Below, piece by piece: positions 19,801 to 30,087 of a stretch of 64,000 nt of DNA (position 1 is the first letter of the stretch; each line of letters opens with the position of its first letter). The stretch is from Furcasterigmium furcatum (taxonomy: Eukaryota; Ascomycota; Sordariomycetes; Glomerellales; Plectosphaerellaceae): NCBI GenBank assembly GCA_001599815.1, contig BCIA01000001.1:7004641-7068640 (forward strand). The letters run 5' to 3'. The notes beneath the pieces were generated by a model, which was not told where the DNA came from, did no database searches, and saw only the letters and a program-made list of their open reading frames with translations. Both the position numbers and the translations under genes were made by a program.

Positions 19801-20847
19801 TGAGGGTGCCATGTCGGCCTTGTCCCGCGAGGAGAGTTCAGCTTTCCTTCCTATCCGGAAGTTGCTGAAGTGCTTCGGATCCTTCGTCTTGTCTGCCATT
19901 GTATCTCCCAATTTGGCATGAGTGCGAGTCTTCTTCCCACTGATGAAAACATTTCCGGAGGTGCTGCGGGTAGTCAACACAGCCGGAGCGCTGGACTTTT
20001 TGGCCTTCAGCCCCGTCGATGGTCCCTTTCCCTGGACGGGCTTGTCGCTGCCCGCTGTAGATCGACCCTTCCCCGGCAAAGTAGCCGCTGTCTTTGATGC
20101 AGAAGGATTCAGCTTGCGGAGAATTTCGTTGCCAGCACTCGCTCGAGGCTTTCCCGGGAGCACGGCGGATGTGGTACGTGCAGGCTCATGCTTCGCGGAG
20201 GTCGTAGATGGCTGTGTCTTCTGCGTTGGCTTCGCGGCCTTGGTAGGCGATACCTTGCGCGGGGGAGGGCTCTTTTCTGTCACGCGCTTTTTGGGAGGCG
20301 GTCTCGTGGTCAGGTCAATGACTGGAGGCGGGGGTGCCGGTGGTGTCTGGCTGGATGATTTTCTCGGAGGTGGAAAGACTTCATTAAAGTCATCGTTTCC
20401 GACGTCCTCGTCGCTCAGATAGTAGTCGGCGGCGGTCTCTCCTTCATAGAGGTTCAGGGGGATGCCCTCCATCTTGCGGCGCATGTTGCGACGGCGGTGT
20501 CGGGCAGCTTTCGCATCCTCTGCCTCCTTGACAGCATCATCGTAGATTGTGGTGTCGAATGGCTCCTCTTCTCCGCGTTGCTGGCGTTGCTCGATTTCCT
20601 TCCATTCGGCCAAACAGGGTTCGTGCAGGTTGTCTTGGGGCTCCCAGGTCCAACGATGAATCGGATATCCAGTCCATTGGATCAGGTACCAGTTGTCTCC
20701 CTGTCCATCCGTGGCCTCCGCAAGGACACGCTCGACGGTAAACTCGTCCTCTGAATCATGCTGGCTGTCGAGTGTGGAAGTCACCGAAACGTCGTCTGGT
20801 ATGTCTGGCAGGCCCTTGTTGGCGCCGCTGCCAGACGAAGTGCTCAT
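16891..20847 (-). CDS. Large chromodomain protein
   Basis: A single-exon, 1318-residue protein. The ATG at 20847 starts MSTSSGSGANKGLPDIPDDV. A chromodomain spans about 36-88 (FTVERVLAEA, then WYLIQWTGYPIHRWTWEPQD). The cage positions that bind methyl-lysine are F36, W58 and Y61, so histone H3 methyl-lysine binding is plausible. Residues 90-480 are basic, Ser/Thr/Pro-rich linker with repeated LPGK(P/G)R motifs. Residues about 490-1310 form a large folded-looking region with alternating hydrophobic strands (IAVIFEGLPTGRDIWLSEL, FESFVILIYPARCEKW, GTIVLLTPSFLVTQP). I cannot name it. It might be related to the SPOC/PIN-type C-terminus of Chp1-like proteins or to CDP-2-like proteins, but this is only a suggestion. 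Location is presumably nuclear. Confidence 0.8.
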   Translation of the reverse strand: MSTSSGSGANKGLPDIPDDVSVTSTLDSQHDSEDEFTVERVLAEATDGQGDNWYLIQWTGYPIHRWTWEPQDNLHEPCLAEWKEIEQRQQRGEEEPFDTTIYDDAVKEAEDAKAARHRRRNMRRKMEGIPLNLYEGETAADYYLSDEDVGNDDFNEVFPPPRKSSSQTPPAPPPPVIDLTTRPPPKKRVTEKSPPPRKVSPTKAAKPTQKTQPSTTSAKHEPARTTSAVLPGKPRASAGNEILRKLNPSASKTAATLPGKGRSTAGSDKPVQGKGPSTGLKAKKSSAPAVLTTRSTSGNVFISGKKTRTHAKLGDTMADKTKDPKHFSNFRIGRKAELSSRDKADMAPSDPNSLGLFNISTGAAYNAATNKSPDTPTPTATDGSAPTGRAEQTKSVLKKSRDSTTLQEGLEQPPPKKARSVRFTGDDPTADGPGLVTMKIFEDVEMVDEPASLDDDDVHDGFRPPTPPRVTEASNSQAPQHRPRQNLEKHVVLGPSGSKKIAVIFEGLPTGRDIWLSELTNTAVLEITHSCTSQTFLSQSQLLKATIYAFGNVISPSGPDACSSSLDLVAESLKMGSFGLARTFESFVILIYPARCEKWAATVPEAGPLSTSGALKYLIVKATDAAGQQLNLPASFTADLKQKPGSTRSRVIRQLLALDYSQLLSPRLQATSSRHVFFLAFPPSREAVSNTIGAWLRDVNPHCRIFSSSISGDWKAFTEQDCGIAIIHEKALPLIRLLPGLSAKLRLGERYYTFWRLQENMQRDKIPTPRATSSPLELSRLFPHGTIVLLTPSFLVTQPCRARQFFLWFKHRLNRPGSNIHLVLSAGISEFLEEVAQEKARRRQLLFKASRQDARGSEASANDLGLTKDDCNARFELIQIVNDLIGVNMLRLEGSDPLVFSDDSINPSDEQSLVNWFGYWSQAHLDRFRKFFIIGCSVEDAKRATRIMGLPVLEQSSSAKSAKIAQQDMGIFTGHETEMLGNDSARAFSEFLFQERFQYRAAPFLKLYSYPISYFDKSREMADHFGDTHSSFATIETWLNWAYPFDSRNSFDARRNINTLICLFYTIDGEWDPQKYPESKLPPRRPWIGVYRVKNSARFPWTATELLIWDPRAPEMCPADMQPRPSHLLPAQKAMVQAVHDIGSKKNPPVEDVWFGGFDQPNTAKSTVIDRTLEMLEYMMQQPKAAMPASEALLTAAGYKRVQPRGPRPANDPSAVTAALDADMPVFGKPKTKNIIFHPPRNPDHRAGATECENHFFQQVAAASSSGTMQSLSLNFRPTLEWYGQQKREGRNFEHITIGAWEPIFKALQITTDADAPA

Positions 20848-22706
20848 CGTTCCCGCGGGGGCCGACCAGACGATGGCCAGTCCGTCTCTGCTGGATTGAT
20901 GGTGAATAAAAGTTCATCAGGATGGGTTGTGGCTGGAAGCATGCAGCTTTTCGATCTCTGGTCACCCAGATTCCGGTTCGGATGATTGGACTGATGAGGG
21001 TTGGACGGCAAGATATTCAGGGCCAACAAGATGGGATGAACAGTAAGAGGCGCCAGAAGGGGGCGGTAGAGTGAAAGAGTGAAAGATTGAACGAGCGAAG
21101 TGAGAGTGGAGAGGTCAAATTCGATTGTCGAAACCTCAGGGCGGGTGCTTTGCGAGGGGAAGGTACAAGCTATGTGCACCTGCCTGCTTTGCCGACTTTG
21201 TTGGGATCCGAGACGCTCTCACATGTTTTGAGAACTTTCACCTCGAGTACGGGCTTTCGATCTCAAGAAACCTCAGACGAAACTTGAGCTCGAGGTAGGT
21301 GGTTTGGGCAAGTGGCCGAGGGATCAAGACGGCGTTGCTGATCCTGGTTCCCTGGTGCGCAAACACAGGACGGGCAAGGTCAGTCGTCGAAGCGCCCGGA
21401 TGACTTTGGCGCGTATTCAGCCGACGAAGTTTAGCATGAGCCATCGAACAGAGAGGCGGGATCTTGGGCAACTGTAAACAGAACGGCAAGTAGAGTCAGG
21501 GCTGGTTCAAGCCGGATAATAAGTTCGGGCAAGGTGGTTCGGACTGTGTCGCTTGAGCTGTGAAGTGAGGCGGTCGCCGTCACAACCTATGAAATGAGCC
21601 CTGTTGACTGGTGACCGGGACGGTGCTTGCCTCCTGTGACAGCCCAGCATTATGTCAGCCACTCGCCCAGAAGCCATACGAACGGGCAAAGCCTATACAA
21701 ACCCGTGCGCCTATACCTTGTGATATGCCTGAGGATTAATTATGAAACGCAAACACTTGGTGCTCATTCGTAGGTACCTATCCCCCAATGCTATTCATGC
21801 CAGTGAGGGGATCTACGCGGTGTTGCGTGCTAGACCCGGTATCCATATCTCAACCAAACATTTCGAACAAACAAACCACCAGTCCCTCAACATCTAAGGT
21901 ACTCCCAATATCAAAATGTCGAAGATCGCCAATACTTGGTAGAATATATAGCATAAGCTCTCTTGGAGGCATCGCATACTTATGCCAGAACGATGGATGG
22001 AATGAACTGCGGCACGTGACCCCGTCATTCGGACTCGAATGCTTGAGCGACAGACAGACGTCAGGCCAAGCGCTGAAACATACCGGGCGCGATAGGGGCT
22101 ATCCTTGCATCACCTTTGTTTCCTGAGAAACTTAAGTGACTCCGATCCGCCGCGAGACCGTGTTTGCGCTTTGGCATCCCGCCTATAGATAGATAGAGAA
22201 CTTGTGCATCCGATGGCTTCCGGATTCCGGCAACCTCAAACCGTGGTGCCTCGTAGGCAAAGCCAGATCGCGCATGGCCATCGCAGGCAACAGGTAAATG
22301 GGAGGTGCAGCGCACCGCAAACGCCGCCGTCGTTGGAGAATCGACTTTCCCCAAGGTACTTCGCTGGGCCCCTTCGCTACAGCGAAATGGCATGTACCCC
22401 CCAGCTCTTGCTCTGGAACGGGGGCGCTGGTTGTGTCTTTTTAGCGCCTAGCGCCCCTGTTGACCAGGTCCAGGCGGCACTAATGGCACTTGAAGCTCCT
22501 TATCCAATTCCCCAGCCCAGCCCGAGGCACCAGCGCAGTCCGTCCTCCAACCATCCCCGTCAACTTCCCTGCCCTTTTCCATTATCTTGCATCCTGGGCC
22601 TGCGCCGCGCAACCTTCCGCATCGCCAAACCCGCCCCCCAGCCTTCGTCGCACCTCCATCCGCACAACCTCACGCCCTTGACGATCCCAACGACAAATCG
22701 CCCATC
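20848..22706. other. Divergent promoter region, chromodomain gene / Rab11
   Basis: About 1.9 kb. It contains a perfect 10-bp palindrome TAGGTACCTA (21771-21780) and CACGTGAC at 22013-22020, about 690 bp before the Rab11 ATG. 22500-22700 is C-rich and presumably the Rab11 leader. No coding region is supported. Confidence 0.5.
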
Positions 22707-23704
22707 ATGGCCAACGACGAATATGACGTGAGTCCGACGCCCTGTGCCCGCCTCGTCCATCCCTAGACCCCTTCTCGCTCTCTCCCCCACCACCAGTCGC
22801 CCCTCTTCTTGCTGACCTGAAGCTTCTCGCAGTTCCTCTTCAAAGGTGTGCAATAAACTCCCCGATGATCCGAATCGAAGCGACCGCCCCTCGCCCCCCG
22901 GGTTTCGATCCCTCGTCGATGGCATGATGACTGACTGAACCTGCCGCCTAGTGGTGCTGATTGGAGACTCGGGCGTCGGAAAGTCCAACCTTCTCAGCCG
23001 ATTCACTCGCAACGAGTTCAACCTCGACTCAAAGTCCACCATCGGCGTCGAGTTCGCCACCAGGTCCATCCAGGTCGACTCCAAGACCATCAAGGCGCAG
23101 ATTTGGGATACCGCCGGCCAGGAGCGCTACCGTGCCATCACCTCGGCCTACTACCGTGGTGCCGTCGGCGCCCTCCTCGTCTACGACATCAGCAAGCACC
23201 AGACCTACGAGAACGTCACGAGATGGCTCAAGGAGCTGCGCGACCACGCCGACGCCAACATTGTCATCATGCTCGTCGGAAACAAGAGCGATTTGCGTCA
23301 CCTGCGCGCCGTGCCCACCGAGGAGGCCAAGGCTTTTGCCAGTACGTCCTCGTTGCGGTGAAGACTTGCAGATTCCGCCCATTGGCTGACTGACCACCCC
23401 CTGCAGGCGAGAACCACCTTTCCTTCATCGAGACTTCGGCCCTCGATGCCAGCAACGTTGAGCTTGCTTTCCAGAACATCCTGACCGGTTCGTCGCTCGT
23501 CCCCCTCCGGCTACACGCCTGGTCCGCCTCCCCCCTTCTCCTGCTGACATCAGCTCCTCTCGCGAAACAGAAATCTACCGCATCGTATCCAGCAAGGCCC
23601 TCGACTCGGGCGACGGCGTCCAGGCCAACATCAGCGCCGGCACAGGCCTCTCCCTCAGCAAGCCCGCCGACGAGAACGCAGACAAGGGTGGCAAGTGCTG
23701 CTAA
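22707..23704 (+). CDS. Rab11/Ypt3-type small GTPase
   Basis: Five exons: 22707-22727, 22833-22845, 22952-23341, 23407-23487 and 23571-23704, giving 212 residues. All introns are GT-AG. The protein has the full Rab fold: P-loop GDSGVGKS (16-23), switch I STIGVEF (40-46), WDTAGQER (63-70), GNKSDL (121-126) and ETSAL (150-154). It ends in GGKCC for double geranylgeranylation. The switch region and the NEFNLDSKSTIGVEFATR stretch match Rab11/Ypt31/Ypt3, which directs Golgi and endosome recycling traffic to the cell surface and the hyphal tip. Exon 2 is only 13 bp and exon 1 only 21 bp, so automatic models may start the gene too late. Confidence 0.93.
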
Positions 23705-24648
23705 GCCTCTCCGCCAGCGGAACCAAGTCTGTTTTCTGCCTTCCCAACTGGCCGCCAGGCCGCTCGGCTGGGCATAATCGCGAGCTTTTATTTCGAGGTT
23801 GTTGGGCTGGCATGGGTTCGATACGATATCATGGCGTCTCACATATCTCCCGGCACAATGTATGTCTCTTGGTGAAATCGGGGGAAGGGGAGGGAGTGTC
23901 CTTTGCATCGAGGAACGGACGTAAGGGAATGCCGACGAGTCTATTTCTGGCTTTCGCAAGGGGGGAAACGGAGTATAGCCTCGACCTTTCCTTTGTTCTC
24001 CATCCCCTTTCGCCTCGCTATGCGTCGGTCCGTCAGGGGAGTTCGACGCAGCTACGACGATCGCTCAGGCATGCTTTACGTACCTCACTGGTTGAATGAA
24101 GTTGATTAATGTCCACTGGGTTGCGGTGCAGGGTGGCCATGTTCACCAGGACGTCTGGTCCTGAGTCGTGCCGCCTGAGGTCCCCCAACCGCCCACACAA
24201 CGACTGAGCCCCCTCCCAGTTTCCGTGTACATCAGCCCTCGCTTGCTAGATCTGGAGGCGATATTTTCATGAATTGATCTCTAAATTATTTGAAGGCCCG
24301 GTGTCACACGGCATCAAGGCTGCCTGCATGGGGAGATCCCGCCCAAATTGGGCTACGCTTCTTCCCTATGCCACACACTCCTCCGATATGCCATTCCGGC
24401 CTCCAACCCTCCAGCAGGTTGAAACGCATCATCAAAACAAGGGTGTGCGCACGGTCCATCTATCTGCTCACATGGCCTCACCTTGCCCATCCAAATCCAC
24501 CATCCCCAATAAAGCTTAGCGTCTCCCCGCCACATCCGATAAGGCCTTATCGTCCGTGTCCGCCAAAAAATTTGGGCGAGCTTCGCATTGGAGAAAACGC
24601 TGTACCAGCGCAAACAGACACTCAGAAATCGACGACAACACCGATCCG
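23705..24648. other. Intergenic, Rab11 to BRX1
   Basis: About 0.94 kb between two plus-strand genes. The first part is the 3' UTR of the Rab gene. The rest is the BRX1 promoter and leader. Nothing else is recognisable. Confidence 0.5.
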
Positions 24649-25897
24649 ATGGCTGCTGTGTACAAGTCTCTCAACAAGGCCAGCGGCGCCTCCAAGCCCG
24701 AGGCGCCTGCCAATGGCATCATCAAGAGGAACAAGCAGAGGGTCCTGATCCTCTCGTCGCGAGGCATCAGCTACAGGTAGGCCGACGAACCGCAACTCCT
24801 CGACGGGCAATGCTGATTTGTTCATGTGTCCAGGCAACGTCACGTCCTCAACGATCTGGCCTCGCTGCTCCCTCACGGAAAGAAGGATGCGAAGTTCGAC
24901 TCCAAGTCCAAGCTGTACCAGCTGAACGAGCTTGCCGAGATGTATGTGCAGCGCCGCCTTCGATCTGGAATCCACCGCTAACATCTTCGTGCCCAGGCAA
25001 AACTGCAACAACGTGGGTGTTTCCCCCCCGAACACGAACCGAGATGCCTCTTCCGAATGACAGTAGCTGATTTGTGATCAGATCATATTCGCCGAGGCCC
25101 GCAAGGGTGACCTCTACCTGCATTTCGCGAAATGCCCGAACGGTCCTACCATCAAGACTCACGTTCAGAACCGTAAGTGGCCGCGCCACGACTGGGTTAG
25201 GTCTAGATATCATTCTGACTTGGTACATCCGCAGTGCATACCATGGACGACTTGAGGTTCAACGGGAATGCCCTGAAAGGATCCCGCCCCATTCTCTCTT
25301 TCGACAGCGCTTTCGACGAGGAGCCCTTCCTCCAGGTCTTCCAAGAAGTTTTCCGACAAATGTTTGCCGTACCGCAGGGAGCCAGGGGTTCAAAACCCTT
25401 CGTCGACCGGGTCATGGGCGTCAGCTACGTTGATGGCAAGGTCAGTGAACATGCAGAGGCATGAGGATGAGGGGAACTGGTCAATGCTTACTCTGAACTA
25501 GATTTGGATTCGCCACTATGAGATCAAGGAGGTCGAAGCCACCAATTCCAAGGACGACGAGGAAGAGGAGGACGAGACGACCAAGAAGGCCAAGAAGGCC
25601 GCCAGGGGCCTGAGGAGCACCGACGTCAGTCTTCAGGAGATCGGACCCCGCCTGACCCTCACGCCTACAATCGCGACCGAGGGCTCGTTCGGCGGACCGA
25701 TTCTGTACCGCAACCAGGAGTTCGTCTCGCCCAACCAGGTGCGCGCGGAGCTGAGGAGGAAGCTCGCGACAAGGCACAATGCACGGGCTGAGCAGACGGT
25801 CGGCCGGCTGACCAAGAAGGGCGACCTTGGTCTGCGGACCAACGGCGGCAAGAAGGCGAAGGCGGACGAGCTCGACACCAAGATGCTTTTTGCTTAG
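24649..25897 (+). CDS. BRX1: Ribosome biogenesis protein BRX1 (Brix domain)
   Basis: Six exons: 24649-24776, 24834-24941, 24997-25012, 25082-25172, 25235-25440 and 25502-25897, giving 314 residues. The start MAAVYKSLNKASG is followed by a basic stretch and the Brix domain (about 30-240): QRVLILSSRGISYRQRHVLN, LASLLPHGKKDAKFDSK, IIFAEARKGDLYLHFAKCPN, GPTIKTHVQN, GVSYVDGKIWIRHYEI. An acidic insert (DDEEEEDE) and a basic tail follow. BRX1 is a nucleolar factor for early assembly of the large ribosomal subunit and binds Ebp2 and pre-rRNA. Length is close to that of the yeast protein. Exon 3 is only 16 bp (MQNCNN). Confidence 0.93.
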
Positions 25898-27686
25898 ATT
25901 GTGGGAGAGCTGCGCACCGATGTGCTGCTGGTTTGCTGGAATATCAAAGCAGGCATTGGGATCTCATATATGGAGTTTCGGCTGGTTCCAGGGATGGGTG
26001 TATGGTTATGCTTTCATCGTGTCCAATACATCTTGAGACCTTCGGAAGATCTGATTGAAGTGACCTAGATACTCTGATCCTCCAACGACAGTATTGCCAA
26101 AAGACGAACGATGAACGGGGTGGTCGAGGATGTGGCTCGCGGTACACTACCTAATAAGAGTAAAGTCCCCGCATTTAAGCGCCGTGATACGCCGCGAGTT
26201 GAAGACCACATTCTTTCTCCATCGTTTTCACGGGTTGCCTCTGCTCTTCATGGGAATGTCCAAGTCATTTTTTCGCGTAGTAGATGAAGGGCCATTATCT
26301 ATATAGGCGGCACTTATCAATTTCGGGGAAGCAGCGACGGAGCCTCCTCTAACATCGCAACAATCCTAGATGTCAATGTCTCCGAATGAAGATGTGACGG
26401 CTCAGGGCACGACGAACGAAGGTACTGGTCTCGTATGTTGAGGGCTCGAGGCAGGTCCTTCGTCCAACGGCTAGACCTACACGGAGTGTTCGTCTGGGGC
26501 GGGCTTGAGCTGTGCCGCCTCTTGAGCAGCCGCAGGTGAAAGGTGGTCGGTCACATCGCCGAGGAATTAAAATGCTTTTGTAGGTCTTGTACTAGTTTCT
26601 TTCCGCGGTACGTTGATGTCTAGGGATATCATGGCTGCCATGGGATGAAAGGAGTCGGTATATGAACGGCCCGGCCACGCACGTGACCCCTCTTTGCCAG
26701 AGCCAGCAGCAACCCGCCCCCTGAACATCAGCCACCTTACCTAAGCTCCCCCAGCCAGGGAGTCATCTCGTTTCCTATTATTGTGTCACCTTGGCCGAGT
26801 CAACACCGCTTTTCCTCATCCTCCCATCATCAATCCATCTTCTCCCATCTCACTCATCCCGGGGCCGCTCATCTCATCATCTGGCATTGCCATCAACATG
26901 CCTCCGCGGCACGACCACAATCCACCCGCCCAGACGGCGCGGCATGCCATCCACTACACTGACTCCATGACCTCAACCTGCCTCAGCGCACTTCCATCTT
27001 TTGATAGCCCCAACGGAGGGGTGGCCAATCAATAAACCACTCGAGCAAACGCCTCCCGGTGATTTGAAGTCATCGTGAGGCACCTGGGAGCTTCATTGCT
27101 TCCAATCCCCTCCAAACCATCGGCAATTGCCGTATCAGCTTGGCTGATAACACCACTGGGCTACGGCTTCTGTGGCCTATTCCCACCCCCATCCTTGCAG
27201 GTGCATCAAGCGCTTGTAACACATTCTCCGTGCGACGGAGAAGCAAAGATCCTTCGTGGACAAAGAAATTCACTACTATGACCCATCACTTAGGTACGTT
27301 GGAGGAGAAGGGCTGATCGATGAGGCTGGTCCTGACAGATCATAGACATTCTTGACGGAGATTCGACGGTTTTGTGAGACCACCAGATCAGAAGCTTCTT
27401 TTGTTCCGCCTCTGACTAGAGCTGGAACAACTCGGACGGGTTGCCAAACCTCGTCTTGCTTTCTGCTGTCGACTCAACGACACAATTTCCGAGAGGGCAG
27501 CTCTCACAGTTCTTCAATTCTCAACCTCGATCGCAACCCTTCATTGCAACTAGCTTTGCGAGCGACCTGTGACCAGGCTATACATCGACTCTCTAACCCA
27601 CACCTTACATCTTTGCGACCCCGACTTCGCACACACTCACCCACCCACCAACGCACCATCGAGAGACCAAGCTTGATTCCTTCAAG
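25898..27686. other. Intergenic, BRX1 to F-box gene
   Basis: About 1.8 kb. It carries CACGTGAC at 26680-26687, a CT-rich stretch near 26780-26870 and TAGGTAC at 27291-27297. The part from about 27450 is a C-rich leader before the F-box ATG. An 84-codon frame at 26781-27035 has no domain and was not accepted. Confidence 0.5.
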
Positions 27687-29029
27687 ATGAAGCTCAAGAT
27701 GGATGCCACCTACGCCTCTTTGGCTGGACTTGCCGTGGAACACACCAATGGCAATGAACTTGAACCAGTCACAGGCACTCTGGACGGGCTGGAAGGCCTG
27801 CCTGTCGAGATGATCCTTGATATCTACCATCATCTCGACTTGGAGGACGTCTTCCACTTGTCTCAGACAAACACCTTGTTTTATGGTTTGTTCCAGAAGA
27901 ACAAGGCGCAAATCCTGCTGCCTGCCCTTCAAAGGGAGTTCAAGCCCTTTGACGAGCTTCTCCAGGTGTACACTGCCTCTGACGACGATCTCCAAGACCC
28001 CAGTGGAGCGTATCAACGGCGCCAAGTCATATATCGTCGCTACCCTGGAGATGCCGTGGGGATAGTGCTCTGCCGTGGCGGCACGCTCATGAGTCAAGAC
28101 TCTGGCCAGCGGAAGAATGGCGGCTCACATGCAGTCCCGCCTTCGAAAACTTCACGAACCGTCTCCCTGACCGTGCGAGACCTCAGCCCGCTTCTGAAGT
28201 ATTGCGCGGTCGTCCGCAAATGGGAGAGCATCTACCCACAGCTCCACTGGCATTTCGAGCCGGAGGACTGCAGAGGCCTTCTTGACGCGGAGAAGGAGAA
28301 ACTTCGTCGGGCCATCTACCGCTGGTGGCTCCATGCTCGCTACTTCCACGGAGACAGCCCGCGGCCTCGGCAGGGAGAGCCAGAGCCGTTCGTCGAAGAT
28401 CCTCGCACCAGATCGATGAGGGTGCACTCGACCAGCGAGCTGATGGAGCTGAGGGCCCTCATGGTTTCTGTCAAGAATCTCATCCGCCATTACATCTTCC
28501 CCAATCTCGAGCAGAAACTCAGCGAGGTGAGTCCAGACGCGTGCCTTGGCAGCGGACACAATACTGACATCAGAACCAGGTCCCGCCCTCGCCTCTGGAG
28601 CAAATCATCGAGCTCAGCATCCGGGAGCGCATCGTTGATACCTATGCCAAGCTCGATCCCCAGGAGCTGATGTTCTACTTCGAGAATCTCTACAGCTACC
28701 CTCGCAAACGACTCGTTAACGACGTCAATCACCGCCATCCGACGTTCGTCCATGATCAAGAGTCTCTCCAGGCTGCTATTCGTGCAGCGACTGGCGAGCG
28801 TCACTGGCTCATCGGGCTGGACAACCTGGACGAGGTTGGAAGCATTGTCGGGCCGGTGTGTGCCCTCGACGAGAGGCTCAGGAAGGATGGCACGCCAGAT
28901 GCGTCGATTCCGGCCCCGGGAGTTGCTCGGCGCGCCCGAGGTGACTGGGCGCCTCCGGGAGACGACGGACGGGCTCTCGCCGAGCGCGAGAGTTACCAAC
29001 GGCTTGGGTGTGAGAGGGTTCGTTGCTGA
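27687..29029 (+). CDS. F-box protein
   Basis: Exons 27687-28526 and 28580-29029 give 429 residues. The 53-bp intron runs from GTGAGT to CCAG. An F-box lies at about 33-70 (LEGLPVEMILDIYHHLDLED, then FHLSQTN), which would bind Skp1 in an SCF ubiquitin ligase. The remainder shows no leucine-rich, WD or Kelch repeats. It looks helical (DLSPLLKYCAVVRKWESIYP, KLRRAIYRWWLHARYFHGD), as in many ascomycete F-box proteins of unknown target. The last 60 residues are Arg/Ala/Gly-rich and less certain, so a further intron near the 3' end is possible. Start: the first ATG, with a second in-frame ATG four codons on. Confidence 0.75.
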
Positions 29030-30087
29030 GGAGAGTGGTTGGATTGGACTTGCTTGTAGACTGTTTTCGTGATGAGGTGTCTGGGTACATCCTCAATAGA
29101 CCATTGATTGCGCTTCTTAATGCCCAAGCTCCGGTATTTCTGAAGCATGGCCTGATCTATGGCCGAGTCGCAAAAGTCGAGTCCCAGATGATCAGTCGAT
29201 GAACGGTACACCCAGCGCGTCTCGGTCTGGGGAGACCTTTCGGCGCGAGATACGTAGTCATTCAGTGTTGAGACTAATTAATCAAAGCATGGATCTTCCA
29301 GATGACTTCCCCCATACCACCCAGCAATTATTTCTAAGCAGAGGCAATCTGGCTTGCACCTAATTTGGCGGTTGTACGGGTGAAGGGGCGACCTGGAGGC
29401 CCTCGAGAAACGGAAGCGGCTAATGGTGGCACGTGCCCCACGAGGCTACTCGGCCTCCCACCAATGCTAGCCACTCTCAGGCTCTCAGCCCTGTACTTCG
29501 CTTTACCTTACCTTGGGATCTGTGGCAAGGTCGCCAACCAGACGGTACACTACCTGTTCGACCAGCACCCTGTGTCATCTATCACCTTCGTCGCGACACG
29601 GTTGAGCTGCGCCTCTCCGGTCTCCCGCACCTGCGACTACTCAGGCAGCTGTCCCTTTGTTAGAGTCGGCGGTTCAGATCCCACTAGCTTCGAGGTCCGG
29701 CTATGAGACTCGACGCTTCGCGGCCTCTGCCATCTCATACGACGCCGGACGCCCGACCTATTTGAGCAGCAGCCTTCATCCGGTATGTAAGACAACATCA
29801 AGCATCCCTCCGGGCTTTATGGTTGGAGCCACTGTTGTCTCGAGGCGCGGCCTAAGGCACGACATCCGGCCTTGTTCTCCCCCTCCCAACCTGCCTCGGC
29901 CGGCGTCTCTTCACTTTCCACCGCCCTCTCATCTTTCTCCCCTATCTACCATATAGAAAACACATCTGCTGACACCCCGTGAAGGACCTCTGCTCATGAG
30001 CGCTCTCGCTGTTGATCTTCCTCTAGAATCAGCGCCGGGGCGTTTCCTTGGGAGACCTTGTCGCCCGGTCTTGCGTCCATCAACTGC
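29030..30087. other. Intergenic, F-box gene to HDA1
   Basis: About 1.06 kb. 29870-29950 is C/T-rich, as expected for the HDA1 promoter. CACGTG occurs at about 29431. No gene is supported. A tRNA-like T-loop near 29671 was examined and rejected. Confidence 0.5.

Noticed and set aside
29641..29700. tRNA-like T-arm (GGTTCAGATCCC)
   Set aside because: The flanking bases do not form a five-pair stem, and no D-arm, anticodon arm or acceptor stem can be drawn upstream.
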